The notes under the pieces: generated by a model
Seen by the model: only the letters and a program-made list of their open reading frames with translations
What the model was told of the DNA's origin: nothing
Databases searched by the model: none
Position numbers and translations under genes: made by a program
NCBI RefSeq assembly: GCF_000189635.1
Contig: NW_002476368.1
Span: forward strand, 1-64,000
DNA length: 64,000 nucleotides
Reading direction: 5' to 3'
Origin: Tetrahymena thermophila SB210
Taxonomy: Eukaryota > Ciliophora > Oligohymenophorea > Hymenostomatida > Tetrahymenidae
Shown here: positions 1 through 12,776 of the stretch, in pieces
How positions within the stretch are numbered: the first letter of the stretch is position 1
Layout: every line of letters starts with the position of its first letter

Positions 1-32
1 CCCCAACCCCAACCCCCAACCCCAACCCCAAA
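1..32. repeat. Macronuclear telomere, C4A2 repeats
   Basis: The window opens with five CCCCAA-type units, the C-strand of the Tetrahymena-type telomere (G4T2 on the other strand). The third unit has five Cs instead of four. The sequence then passes directly into AT-rich DNA, so base 1 lies at or very near a physical chromosome end. Only about five units are present, so the telomere is probably truncated in the assembly. Confidence 0.97.
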
Positions 33-1223
33 TATTAATCTTGTTTGTATTCTATATTTTTTTAATTATAAATCTAATTAAAGGCATAATTATTTACACC
101 AAAATAACACAATCATCAAAATAATTTTTACTTTCCTCTTAAAAAATAAATTTTATTAATAGATAAATATTCCACTCTTTTTATTTAAGCTTTATATTCA
201 TTCACTTTTAATTTTTTACCAAAATAAATGTAAAATTAACTTTTATAAAAATGAGTGTTTTATTTAAAATAAAAAATTTAATGTTGATAATAAAAAATTA
301 ACAAAAATCTTACATATTAATTCATAAACAAACAATGAATAAGTAAAAAAAATATCTTTTATTTTTTGAATGATTTTTATAGTTAAAAAGTAAACAATAA
401 TTACTAATTTAAATTATCAAGTTTATTTATCATTATTATATTCAAAAAATCAGTTTTGATAAACTATTTAAAACTCAATTATTAAAAATTTAATTAAATT
501 TCGAAATTTAATTTTAGTCTAGAAATTACCTTTTCTTAATTTTAAATTATCATAAAAAATAAAATAATTAATTTTTAATTGAAGCTAATAATTTATTTTT
601 AGTTTTTTAAATCTAATTTATATTTATTCAATTTATTTTAATATTAATTTTTGATTAATTATAAAAAAAATAGAAATAAATAGATTTGGAATAAATAATT
701 AACTTTTAATATGATTTTTTACTAATATTTACAATATTTAAAATATTTCTTAGTGTAAAGATCATACATTGAACAACAATTATATTTACAAACAGTTATT
801 ACTTATGAAACATAATCAAACATAATTAATTTTATTAAAAAATATCTTATAAGAATTATTGATCTTTGATTTGCACTACCAATCCTTCATTATTCAAAAA
901 GATGTGTTTACAGACAATGATTACTCCTAAGAATAGTTCGATCAATATAATATTATTATTAAAAAAATTTTTGAAAAAAAAATTGACAAACAATATCTAA
1001 AAACAAATTATTTACATTAACACTATTGGCTGAAAATATATCTAATTAAACATAAATAATATTATTAAAGAATATCTTAACAAGAACTATTGAATTTTGG
1101 TTTACATAATCAATCCTTTTATTTAAAAAAAATCAGAAATATCTTTTTAAAAAACAAGAAAAAGATTTTTCATAAAAAAGTTTAATTATAATTGACAAAA
1201 AATACAAGCAAGATTAAAAATAA
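33..1223. other. Subtelomeric AT-rich spacer
   Basis: About 1.2 kb between the telomere and the first gene, with no ORF that looks coding in the ciliate code. It holds a degenerate direct duplication (separate entry) and the presumed promoter and 5' UTR of the gene at 1224. I see no chromosome-breakage motif, which fits a mature macronuclear end. Confidence 0.6.
805..1140. repeat. Degenerate direct duplication upstream of the first gene
   Basis: Two blocks about 235 bases apart (around 808-900 and 1040-1130) share an order of short motifs: AAACATAA, then ATTATTAAA or TTATTAAA, then GAATATCTTA or AAATATCTTA, then AGAAcTATTGA, then a short stretch ending CAATCCTT. They are diverged but colinear, which suggests an old tandem duplication just upstream of the EXPERA gene. 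A regulatory role is not shown. Confidence 0.5.
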
Positions 1224-1769
1224 ATGACTAAATTCGATTTTGTTCCACTATTTGTTAAAATTTGGCTGTTTTTATCGACTCTCATTTGTACATGGGATGC
1301 TTCTTTTGTTCTTTTAAGACCTCGTACACTTCCTGGTGGTGATCTTCATGCTTTTTGGACACCATATGCTACATATATTCAAATTGATAAGCTTTATGGA
1401 GATATGCAGGATCAATTTGTTGTTGAATAATCCATCCTTAACATTTACGAATGCATTATTAACACAATTGCACTTTGTCTCATCTTTTCTAACTCTTAAA
1501 AGAAATAACTAGCTGGTACTTTTTTGGCTATCCTTGCAAACGCTTTTACTTTTTGGAAGACTGTTCTTTACTTCTAGTATGGATTTCCTCATAGTTTACC
1601 AATAAAAAATTATGTTGAATACATTTTCTTATACGTTGTTCCTAGCAGTTTTTGGGTTATTGTGCCTTTGCTTAGCTGTATAGCAATCAGCAAAAGAATT
1701 AGCTCTCATTTACTATCTTAGTCCTCTTAGTAATCAGAAAAGAACACTCAAAAGCTTAAACAGAATTGA
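1224..1769 (+). CDS. EXPERA-domain (EBP / TMEM97-like) multi-pass membrane protein
   Basis: A single exon of 181 codons: ATG at 1224, in-frame TAA and TAG read as Gln, TGA at 1767-1769. EXPERA proteins (emopamil-binding protein, TMEM97/sigma-2, TM6SF) are four-helix membrane proteins of the ER that bind or isomerise sterols. The sequence shows a first hydrophobic helix (about residues 8-24), the motif LLRPRTLPGGDLHAFW, then TPYATYIQIDKLYG, a second hydrophobic stretch around IINTIALCLIF, the segment FWKTVLYFQYGFPH, and a last helix with FLYVVPSSFWVIVPLL. The order RP-P-GG-L-W-PY-Y-D-YG followed by WKTVLY matches EXPERA relatives that I recall from fungi better than classical EBP, so sterol isomerase activity is not implied. 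The tail is basic and Q-rich. It is the gene nearest the telomere. Family assignment is from memory of motifs; substrate unknown. Confidence 0.75.
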
Positions 1770-2834
1770 ATTATTTTAGAAAATTTAAAGATTGCTACTA
1801 ATTCATATTGTTTTAATATGAGGATCATATCCAAATATTAACAAATAATTTTATTTTTTTTGCATCTTATTATACTTTTATAGTAAAATTTATTTTTTTA
1901 TTTATAAATCTACATCTGTCTCTTTATTTTTTATAAAATAAATAATGAATTAGATTTCTTTTATTTTTTTTTATTAGAATATAAAATTTAGAAGACTTTA
2001 TTATTAAATAATTTTTCTAATGAATTTTTTTTTGATACATAGAAACAAAGATAAAATGATAAAAAATTATTTTTAAGATCTCAGTTCTTTGATAAAAAAT
2101 TTTAGTTTATAAAAAATAAATAAATAAATCTTAAATTTAATAATACAACTTATATAAAAACCATTATTAAATTTACATTTTTTGTATTTAAACTACTATT
2201 TTACTTATAAAATAATAGCAAGATAAATTAATATTATGATAGATAAATATACTATTTTTTAAAGATTTTAAATCAATCAATCATAGATTTTTTATAATTG
2301 CTATTTTTGGATAAATTTTTCTTTAGTATGAAATAAATATATTTTTAAACTAATTATTAAAACTCTCTATTTTTTTATGTTTGTTTAGTTTTTTCTATTC
2401 AGCAGTAATTTTTTTTTAGTAATGATTCATATAAAAAAATAATAAACTAATGGATTAAATTTTTAAAGATTTAATTTTTGAGTATTTATGATCTTATTTG
2501 ATATCTTAGTATTCAGATTCACAGTTGATTTAATTTCATGTATAATGATAATTAGAATGAGGAGGTTTATTTATTGATAAAATAAATAGATTAAAGCTAA
2601 TATCGAACTATTAATCTTAACTGAAACAATAACGGGCACTTCATAAAAATATAAATTTTAATATTGTTTTATTTCTTACTTGTAAATTATCTTTCGCTTT
2701 ATCTTTATCATATTAAAAAATTAAAGCTCTTTCTTAACTGTTATTTTTAAAAATTACAAGATATTTATTTTCAATGAAAGATAATTAATTAATTTATTTA
2801 TCTATGTATCAATTTTTACAAACAAATCAATTAG
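1770..2834. other. Intergenic, no gene seen
   Basis: AT-rich spacer between the EXPERA gene and the tRNA. It holds many TGAs and short poly-T and poly-A runs. No ORF or RNA structure can be supported. Confidence 0.5.
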
Positions 2835-2842
2835 AAAAAAAA
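2835..2842 (-). terminator. RNA polymerase III terminator of the tRNA
   Basis: Eight consecutive Ts on the minus strand begin five bases after the last base of the mature tRNA, a standard Pol III stop signal. Confidence 0.85.
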
Positions 2843-2846
2843 TGAA

Positions 2847-2918
2847 AGGTCCCACTGGGATTCGAACCCAGGTCAAGGGATTTAAAGTCCCCAGTACTAA
2901 CCACTATACTATGGAACC
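2847..2918 (-). tRNA. tRNA-Gln, anticodon UUA (reads UAA)
   Basis: A 72-base cloverleaf on the minus strand. The acceptor stem GGTTCCA pairs with TGGGACC (one G-T pair) and the discriminator is T. There is a D-arm with the GTGG motif, an anticodon stem GGGGA/TCCCT with loop CTTTAAA, and a T-arm with loop TTCGAAT. Counting from the invariant T33, the anticodon is UUA (2885-2883), which decodes UAA. In most organisms that would be a stop-suppressor. In ciliates that reassign UAA and UAG it is an ordinary glutamine tRNA, and this sequence agrees with the Tetrahymena tRNA-Gln(UmUA) as I remember it. It has no intron and a T-run terminator follows. It explains why every gene in the window uses TAA as sense. 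Confidence 0.96.
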
Positions 2919-5900
2919 GGAACACAATAAATATTGTTTTATTATTTGGCTAATATCCCTTCTAAGAATTAATTATTTCATATAATTTAATAAATTTAAA
3001 CAAAACCATTACTTTAATTCCTTGCTAATGATCCATAAAAATAAGGACGAAAATTTCAATTTAAGGACCAATATCCATAATGGGAACTCATAAGCACAAA
3101 TAACCATAAATTACTATAAAAAATTTTAAACTATTAACAATAGGATTTTCTTATAAAATTCATTTTAAATTAGTTTTTTTTTTTAAAGAATTCATTGTTA
3201 AAAATAAAAATATAAAAATTTTTGAATTCAAATTAAAAATTTTAGCTATCAATAATTTATTGATATAAAAATATGTCATATATATTTGATAATAATTTTA
3301 AATAAAGAAAGAAATAAATCACTATTAATGAAAAAAACAGAAAATAGTAACCAAAAATAAAAGAGTAATCAAGCACTCAAAAATTTATTAAATTAGCAAC
3401 TCTTATTAAAAAGGGTTTACAAAAAATAAATAATAATTTTTTATTTGTTTTATTTTTAATATCTAACATATTAATATACTTACTATGCTTTCTCATTAAT
3501 TAAGGAAAATTAAAAAAAAAATCTTTTATTTAAATGGAGGGAAAAATTAAAATTTTCTAAATTTATATTTTATCAAAGCTAGGTTCTAAATATTATTTTT
3601 GATTGGTGTATGATAAATTCAAAATTTATTTATTTAAATTTTTATGTAATAAACTTATTTTTGTAAAACATAACTTTGAAAAATAAATATTTTTAAAAAA
3701 GAGTAAAGCTTGAGCAAAGTTTTTAAAAATTAGATAGAAATTAAAAATGAAAAAATTGAAGAGTGGTTGAAATTCTTTGGCAGAAAAAAAACATAAAGAT
3801 AAATCAATATATAATTACAATAATTACTGAAAAATAAGTAATTTGATAGAGCTAGTAATAATTATTATTAAAAAGCTTTATATATGTTTTTAAAGTTTTG
3901 TACTTAAATTTATCTTTGATTAAAGATAAATGCTAAAGAGAAACAGATCTCTAAAAACATAACAAAAGCATTTAAATTATAATTAAATTATTCACTAAAT
4001 CATATTAAAAATTCTTCTGGAATTAAAATAATGAAAGAATAGATAGATACTCTTTTTATGAACGCATAAATATTAAGTAGATTCTAATTGCATCAATATC
4101 TATCATAATTATAATAACTAGGCTTAATACTATCTTTATTAATTTAAATAAACCTATTTTTCTTCAGAATAAATAATGAATTTCTTTAATCTATTTTAAT
4201 AATAAATAAAATGATATATATTAAATCTAAAATTAGCTATAAATCTTACCTATAAATAAAATTTATTTAAAGTAGACATTTCTCACATATTCAAAAACAA
4301 TCGATTTACTAGCTATTTTTAATATTTTTATTATTTATTTAAAACGCTAATAAACTATGAAAGATATTGTTAACTCTATTAAAATAAAAACTCTTAGTAT
4401 TTATTTTATTAGCAATCTAACAAGTAACTTAAACATCAACCTAATACTTAGGAATATTCCCTAAATTAATAATAGGGTTGATATTTAAACATTTATAATA
4501 TGAGTAGATATTTAATTTCTTTTTAATTAACAAAATACAATATCTAACGAATATATTAATTGTTTCAAATTTATTTTGCACAAATAAATTAAAAGTGTTC
4601 TAAATTTATTTACTTATTTTACTAATATAATTTATTTTTAAAAAAGAATCTTTTAAATAAATTGGTTCCAAATCTTTAGAGTTAATTAAATAAATTATTA
4701 TACGAAAACTTTTTTATGGATATTAATTTTATTTTATTTTTTAGTTATTTAATCTTCCATAAAATATTAAAAGAGAATACAACAGTTTTTTGATTCTCAA
4801 AATTATATTATTTCATTTTGGCCAAATGAATAATAAAATAATGAGAAAAATAATTACGTTTGTGTTGATCTCTCTTTATCAAGGATATACATCATACATA
4901 ATATATAATTAAAACATTCTAAAAATAATTTGAATAAAAAGTTTTACTTGAAAAGAAATCAATCAAATAAAAATAAATAAATATTTTAAAAATACTTATC
5001 AGTATTTAAATATTTTTTAAAGCAATAAATCTAATTATTACAAATCTAATTCATAGCTATGTTAAATAAAAAAAGAATCTTAAGGATATTGTATAGTAAC
5101 AAAGAGAAGATAGATAAGCAATAATTATTTTAATTTTAATATAAATTAATTAAATAAAGAATTATTTATATTTAATGATTTAGCTAAGCAATTTTTATTT
5201 TTTATATTTTAAATTATTTTAAATCTATCGAAAATAAATTTATTATTAGTCTAAAGAATTTAAAAATGGAGAATATTAATAACATAAAAATGTTTATTAT
5301 AAATGTAAAAATAATTTGATGAGGATTGGTTGAATTTAATATGATATTTATGACATAAGACAAGATATATAAATAAAGTAAATAAATACAATAATTATTA
5401 ATTATAAATAACTTGATAATAATGATAATAATAATAAACAGCAAAAATTGCAAATATTAAACTTTTGAAGAGTTTTGTATTTATATATTAATTATCAGCA
5501 TAAAATAAGCGATAAATTAGAAAACAATTTACTTCAAAAGTTTAAATATTCTATTTTAATTGTTTATTTATGATTATCATTATTATTAATTATTTTAAGT
5601 CAATAATTATTATATTCACCTTTATTATATTAATTACTAAACCTATTTGATTTCTTTAATATGGTTTAATTTTTCTACTTGATTTTTCTAATAATTGACT
5701 TTTAATTTTTTAAAAAGTATTGGCAAATAAGAATAGCCTCTCTTTAAAAGCACGCAATAAGAAGAAATTCTAATATTTAAAAAATAAATTAAGCTATTAT
5801 AAGTTAAAAATATATTAAATAAATGTTACACCAAAAAAAAAGGAATTCAGACAATTAGTTTCTTTGATATCTTTAATATTTTAATTACATACTATTTTTA

Positions 5901-7151
5901 TTTTAGCAAGGCTTTTAGGACTCAGAAATAAACCAAAGCTTTCATCTAGCTTACCAAATCAAAATGAATTACCTAATTTATTAAAATGCTTTTTTTTATA
6001 ATGTTTTTAAGTTTAATTTTGGTTACTAGCTATTTTGTTTCACCAAAGATAAACAGAAGTCATTTCTACTTCAAGTAGATATTTAATTTATTTGAAATTA
6101 AATTATTAAACAAAATATTTAACGATAATATTTATTATATTTAGATAAATTTTAATTAACACAATAAATTAAAATATGCGAATAATTTATTATTTAATGA
6201 TAAAATTTATTATCTGTAAATAATTTCAAGTAAAATGCTCTTAAATATTAAATTAAAATTATATAAAATTGTCATATTATTCTAAATAATTATAAAACAT
6301 TAAATTTTATATTTAGAAAAATAATTAAATAAATTATATTTTAAATGATCATTTACATAAAATCTAAAACATTTAACAACAGTATCTAGAATGATTAAAT
6401 ATTATATACCCTTTTTTTTATTAATAAAGTACTTAAAAGAGTGCAGGTGATTGAAACAAATTATATAAGAAAATTGGCCTGGCCCTAAAATCCTCCTATT
6501 GTAAATTCACTAACTAATTTGATCTCCCATTATATAAAATGTTTAATTCAATTATTTTTTATAAATTATGTTTATTTAAATAAAATAATAAAAATATTAA
6601 AGTTGAAAATGATAATTATAAGTGTGTTTACAATAATATATTAGTGATATTTAAAAAAAGGAGGAGTGAGTTTAGTATATTTTTACAAATAATTAAATTG
6701 AACTAATATATTTAAAGTTTACATCAATACATATTTTAATTTTAATTTAATATTAATTGAAATACTTAAAATAAAGTATTTATTTGAAATTAACAAGAAT
6801 AAATATATTAGTTGTCTATTATTCTCAGTTATTGAAATATATATTTTAATTTATAACTTAATTATTATTTTCATATAAAATGGTTTGATAATAATAGATC
6901 AGTCAATCAATCAATCACTTTCTTAATTAATTACTTATTCCCTTATTTTAATTCCTAATTTAACTAAATTTTTGTCTTCTTTTTGTTTTTAATTACTTAT
7001 TTGTAAATAATGATCTTCTATTTAAATAAATCTGATATGTATTTTATATATAAGAAGACAATTTTATTTTGCATCATTTAGTTAATATAAGGATTGAGGG
7101 AGGATAAATAGTTAACTTTAAGATTAAAATTTTAAATATTTATTAAATTTA
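2919..7151. other. 4.2 kb AT-rich intergenic region
   Basis: No gene can be supported. ORFs here are short, low in G+C and lack recognisable sequence. A possible exon-like stretch follows a TTTTAG at about 5905 and stays open in the ciliate code to about 6085, but it has no clear partner exon. Tandem TCAA repeats occur near 6902-6918. The right end is the 3' flank of the GYF gene. Confidence 0.45.
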
Positions 7152-10100
7152 TCAAGATTATTATGATTAGTAAAAACTGTTGCTAAAAATAGAAGGAGAT
7201 TCGCTTATTGAAAAAGCTAAGCAATGAAGCTCTTCTTCATCTTCAGGGATAGGATTTTCGACTTAGAATTGTCTTTTCTCAGTCCAATTATTAGTTTTTT
7301 CGAATTTTATTTATAAGTCATTTGGGAAGTAGTTTTAAACATTCCATAAATCCATTTAGATAGAGGGGAATGGACCTTATTCTTATCCCTAATTGTCTAT
7401 ATAATACCAAAGACTATCATCTATTTTACTATCGTTTTTCAAAGCGAAATTACTAAAATAGGACTAGCCTGCAAGGTTAAAAGAATATTAGTATTAATCT
7501 GATTTCTAGACTTATTGTATTTATGATTGCTGTGTTGTTGTTTATGATTGCTGAGGTGAAGAGAGTAGCGGGTTTACAGAGTTAATTGAGGAGTTTACTT
7601 AAACTGGTTACTATGGTTTTTAAATAGTATTTTAAATAATTTATGGTTGTTATTGGTGTGAAAGTGAATGAAGATAAGAGGCAGGATACATAGCTGCTGG
7701 CTATTGATTATGAGCAACTTAATAATAAGAAAGCTATGTAGAGGGTTATTCAGAAGGGAATATATCTTACATGTAGTGTGAGTAATAATCCATTTCTGCT
7801 ACTCTTGGATATGGATAGAATAAAAATTGTTACTAAACTGAGGGTTAAACATGAAGAGCATTTTAGGGTTATGGTTTAGCAAAATCATAGAATTAAAGTT
7901 AAAAATCATGATTATCTGAATCTGGAGAGAGAAGTTATTCATAAATTTAATTTGAGTATTATTATGGATAAACTGAGTTTTGTATAACTTGCTAATGGCT
8001 ATTTGCAGGGTATTATCCTAGGTTTTGTGGTGTCTTTATATAAAAAAAAGTTAAATGATGAAAGAAAAATATTTTATTTTTAAAATGAATTTGATTAATT
8101 TTCAAAAAAATAAATAAATAAATTACTTATTAAATGTATTCACCCTAAGAAGTCTAAGAAGGAATTTACTATTTATAATATTTTTCTCTTAGCTTTTCAA
8201 GCTTTTCTTTTTTCTTTTAGGCATTTGCTAATGCTATAGATGAAGCATTTTCCTAACTTTCTTTTTAGCTGCTATTTGTTTAGTTGTCTAGATCTTCTTT
8301 TGAAAATTATGCTTGTCTTTTAGGATGTATCTTATTCATTTCTTATATTTCAACTTAATTTTTGTCTTTATTGCTATTGTGTTGGGACATTTTATCACTA
8401 GATTCACAACCTTTCTACTCAGAAGATTCTTTTGTTTACTTTTATTCTTATTTGCTATAGCTTTGTTATTGGTACAAGTTATCTTCTCTGTATTATTAAT
8501 CTTTATTTTACTACCTCTCTTGTTTATTCTTTTCTACAAATTAATTCTTTTTGAAGTAACCACTCTGTAGTTAGCTTTGCTGATTTGAATTATTTTAAAT
8601 AGTGTTTACTTTTTATTGATCGAATTATTCATTTTATTTATTGCTATTTTCCTAATTTTAGTTGTTTGACTATTACTAATTCTAATTATCCTATTTGATA
8701 ATGTTTTAATTGCCATTGTTATTGTTATTTTTATTCTCTTGTTCATTTTTAGCTCTCACATATATTTCCTGCACATGCTAGTAATTAGGATTCTTATTTT
8801 GTTTAATCGGTTAACCCTTAGTATTATATTACTTTTAGTTAGGATTTTATTTATAAAAGGGATTGTAATTATTATTTTTTAAACCATTTTATTGAGTTTT
8901 ATTTTAGATTTATCCTTCTTAACTAGAGCTAACTTCATAATTTGAATTGTTTTCTTATTTTTAGGGTTCTTCTGATGTGTCTTATTTAGTATTTTGGTTG
9001 GTTTCATTATCAATCTAACCTTCAGTTGATTACTTTTCTTCTTCCTTTTCCTTCAAGACATAAACTACATTTTCTTTAATTTTCTTTTATTTATTTACAA
9101 GGCTTCCATTTCTTTTATCCTTGAATTGATTTTAATTTTCTTCTAAATCCTCTTCACTAAGATAATCTTATCTATTAAATATGTTAAAAAATCATCATTT
9201 GATCACTTTAATAATACCAAACAATTTACTAAAAATAGAAAAAATTTAAATTTATTAGATTTTTTAAAATAATTATTTAATAAAAAAGAGGGGAAACATT
9301 TTAAATTAGAATAAATTGTGTAAGTTTTCTTTAAAGTTATAAAATACATTTTATTTTGCAACTAAATTTCCACATTTAAAATAATGATTTCCCAAATAAT
9401 TTTATAATTTATTTATTTATTTTAATTAAAATAATAATAAGACAGACGTCATTCATTAATTTTAAGAAAATAGATAAATTTATTATTTAAAGAAAAAATT
9501 AATTACATGATATCGTCTATGTCTTCTTCATCTGAATTGCTTGGCTTCTTTTTCTGATAGTAGAAAGTTTTCATTTTTTTAGGGTTTTTCTGGCTGCTAT
9601 TAAATTAATTGGTATTGTTATAGGAGTTGCTAGTACCATTTCCACTATTTAAGTTTTAGCTTATATGACCAGATTCATTATTATAAAAGGGTTTTGCATA
9701 GTTGCTTTAATATTTAAAAGCATTATGATAGTTTTATCTTTGATTTATTTAAGGATTTGCATAAGAATTTTCATTCTTTTCGTCTGTACTTTTACTTGGA
9801 GGGCGCTATTCTTTAGTTCCATTTTGTTGTTAGCTCTTATCGAATTTATTTTTCTTTGAGCTATTCTGAGGATTTTAGTAACTTTCGAAATTTTTATCTT
9901 CATCATTTGATTCAATATCCTCTTCATCACTTAAATCATACTCCCTTTGTAAGGAATCTTTGGAGTCGTCGTTTTTATTTGAATTATTATATTCATGATT
10001 TTTAATATTTTTCTTCTAATAATTTTTCTTTTATTACTACAATTACTAAGTTGACACTTAGCCAGGTTTAGATGTATAGACCTTGTTGTTATTATTGATG

Positions 10101-11193
10101 TATGTGTTAGGCTTTTAATAAACTTTTTTGTAATGTACTTCTTCATTTTAATTTGTTTTTCTTGAATCGTCAAAGCTGTTTACCTTTTAATTACTTTTTT
10201 CTTTTTCTTAACTATCACTGTTACTATTTTTACTGCTATTGTTAGCATCCAATTGCTTATTTTAGTTTTCTATTTCAATTTATTTTTCTTCACTTTATTA
10301 AGTCACTGATTGAGAGCTATTTGGTTTATTGCTCTCACTGTTATTCGTGGATAAATTATTTTCATTATTGACATACTCGAGCTGTTGGTTTTACTCGTTT
10401 TGGTTGAGATTAATATCAGTATTAGATTCTTTTTATTGTTCTTAGAGTTGAGCTTTTGGGATGTATTTCGTTTAAAGTTTTTTTTCCTTATGGTAATATG
10501 CATTTTGGTAGTTTTTATAATAGGGATTACTGGGGTTTCCTTAGTTATTTTATTTATAGTGGAAGGATCCTCCCTAATTATGGTAGTGATTGTTATTGTT
10601 GTAGGAATACTGCGAAGATTATTATCCTTCACTTGTTTTATTATATTTTTGATATTCGTAGCCTCCTTAGTAATTATTTTAATCAGAATCCTAATGATGA
10701 TTTGTTTATTTCCTGTAATTATTTGAAGAAGAATCTCTAACTTTTTTATAGCTATCTCCTCCTGAAAACTTTTCTCTACTATCACTTGTTTTGTTTGTAG
10801 ATATAAAGTGTTGACTATTATATTTTAAATAAAAGAAATTTATTTTAACACTTTAAAAATTAATTGGCTAAAGATAATCTAAATCAAAATCAATTAAATC
10901 CTCTCTTACTTTCCATTCTGCTTCTAATTATAGCTTCCATTACTGTTGTTATTCCCTTAGTAATTCTTATAACTATTTTAGCTAAAGTTATTATAGTTTT
11001 TGCGATAAGCATTTTACTCTTTGTTTCCTTATTGCGACCCTCCACTATTATTATTAATATTAGAAGTAGTAGTAGCATTTTTCTATTCTACAGAAGAAGA
11101 ATTTTCCTGACCTGAAGCTATGCCTGTTTCTTTTTGTTGGGCCTAATCATTCTTGTGAGAAGGTGAAAGAGAAGCAATTTATTGCTAAGACAT
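7152..11193 (-). CDS. Q/N-rich protein with C-terminal GYF domain
   Basis: Four exons in the ciliate code: 11193-10910, 10814-9507, 9171-8127 and 8033-7152 (TGA 7154-7152), about 1172 residues. Phases close at each join. The last intron ends in AAG at 8034; a TAG at 7992 would also keep frame. GYF domains bind proline-rich peptides and occur in translation-control and splicing proteins (GIGYF, CD2BP2). Here the domain lies near the C-terminus (about residues 1085-1140), shown by SLWYYIDNQG, then EQGPFPSIQMDLW and YFPNDLQIKF: the W-Y-D-G, QGPF and W-x4-YFP pattern of the family. The rest is low-complexity, rich in Asn, Gln, Ser and Lys, with acidic patches such as DLSDEEDIESNDEDKNFE. The start is the first ATG of the open frame; upstream DNA turns AT-rich. 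Partners and role are not visible. Domain call is firm; exon 3 boundaries less so. Confidence 0.85.
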
Positions 11194-12776
11194 GAATTTT
11201 ATTTTATGGACTGCTTATCCTATAAATAAGTAGATTTTAAAACTTATTAAGCAAGCTAATAGTAATTTGTAAGAGACCTACTACAATTAAATATCTGACT
11301 GAGTAAGACAGAGTCAAACTTATAATAAACTCTTAAGCTTTCTCCTTTTTTTATAGATTTGTTTTTATTGTGCTTTCTAGCGGTTGGATTTCACACTAAA
11401 CTTCGATTTTCTTCTCTTTTTTACTTATATTCTTTAATATTAATACCACTGTTTTTAATTCAGATGACTAGCTAGCTATGCGAGATACCCTTAAAATTTG
11501 CTTTATAACTTTATTTTAAACGGTTCTTTTTTCTCTGCTCCCTATTCGATTGATTGATTGATCTATCTCTCTCTATTCCAACAAAACACTGCTTATAAAT
11601 GTACAAATCAATCAGCAAATTAGCTTTATATATTTGATTCCTTAAAAAGAATTTATACTTCAATCAAAGTTAAAGACTATTTTTGTTATTTATTTTTTAT
11701 AATTAAAATAAACAAGCACGTTCTTTTTATTTTCTATTTATTTTATTTCCCTTTTTAAAAATTTTAAATAGTAAAAAACAAATACTAACTAATTCATATC
11801 AGGAAAAAGACTTTATAAGGAAGGTACTGAAAAGAAAACTCATTAATTGATTCATTCTATCTATCAATTAGTCATTTGTTTATCAATTTATTAGTGCAGC
11901 TATACAGGCTAAATCATCTAATTAATTTGATTGTTTTAATATCCTTTTGCTAAATCATGATTATAATTATAATAATAATACTTGTATGAAAATTATTTAT
12001 TCTGAAATATTCTTTTCAAATATAAGGGTAAATCATGCATGCATAAATTTCAATATCAACTATTTAAATATATCAAATTTTAATGATTAGAAATGGATTA
12101 TTTTCAATTAGTAATATAATAAAATTTTCCAATATTTTCATTACTAATTATGTTGACTTAAATGATCTCTTAAGAAAAATATTTATTTCAGAGAATCCAC
12201 AAATCTAATTCAAATTCTATTGTTTAAACTCAATATCATCAATTTTTTCAGAAAAAATTAGAAATTTCCTTTAATAAGTCATATAAATCCTAATAAAAAA
12301 TACAAATTTGCTATTTTTTTCCTAAAAATTTGGGATTTTAAGAAAAATAAATATATAATATTTTAAATTTCTATTTCCTCTTTTTAATTTTTTTTGCACA
12401 TCATCAAAAAAATTATGTGTTTAAATTTAGAAGCAAATCCGCTTTCAAATCATTAATTGAATTTAATATTTATAGATAATTTTAAAAATATACTCCCAAG
12501 CTATTTATGATATTATTTAAGTAATTTATCAACAAAGAATATCTTATTATTATTTTATTTAAAGCTTTAATTTGAAATGAGTTTCTATTTTTGGTTTTGG
12601 TAATAATTTCAGAAAATAATTATGTATCCTGGCGTCACTTTAATAAAAAATAACACTTAAAATACATAGATAATATCACTGTAATTTATTACATTTTACT
12701 CATAATATTATTATTATTATTATTATTATTTTAGCCATTCTAATTGATGAAAAAAAATCAACAAATTCTTATTGGC
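11194..12776. other. Divergent promoter region between GYF and LRR genes
   Basis: The 1.6 kb between two genes that point away from each other. The part near 11200-11600 has higher G+C and short direct repeats (GATTGATTGAT near 11550) and is probably the GYF promoter and 5' UTR. A (TTA)n tract lies just upstream of the LRR start at about 12706-12731. No ORF supported. Confidence 0.45.

Noticed and set aside
8313..8570. Plus-strand hydrophobic ORF (85 codons), and a longer plus frame from 7613
   Set aside because: Shadow of the minus-strand Q/N-rich exon of the GYF gene. Poly-Asn/Gln codons on one strand read as Leu/Ile/Phe on the other.
9665..11115. Several plus- and minus-strand ORFs over the GYF gene's N-terminal exons
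   Set aside because: All lie in other frames of the minus-strand ciliate-code reading frame, which is open across the whole region and spliced in phase.
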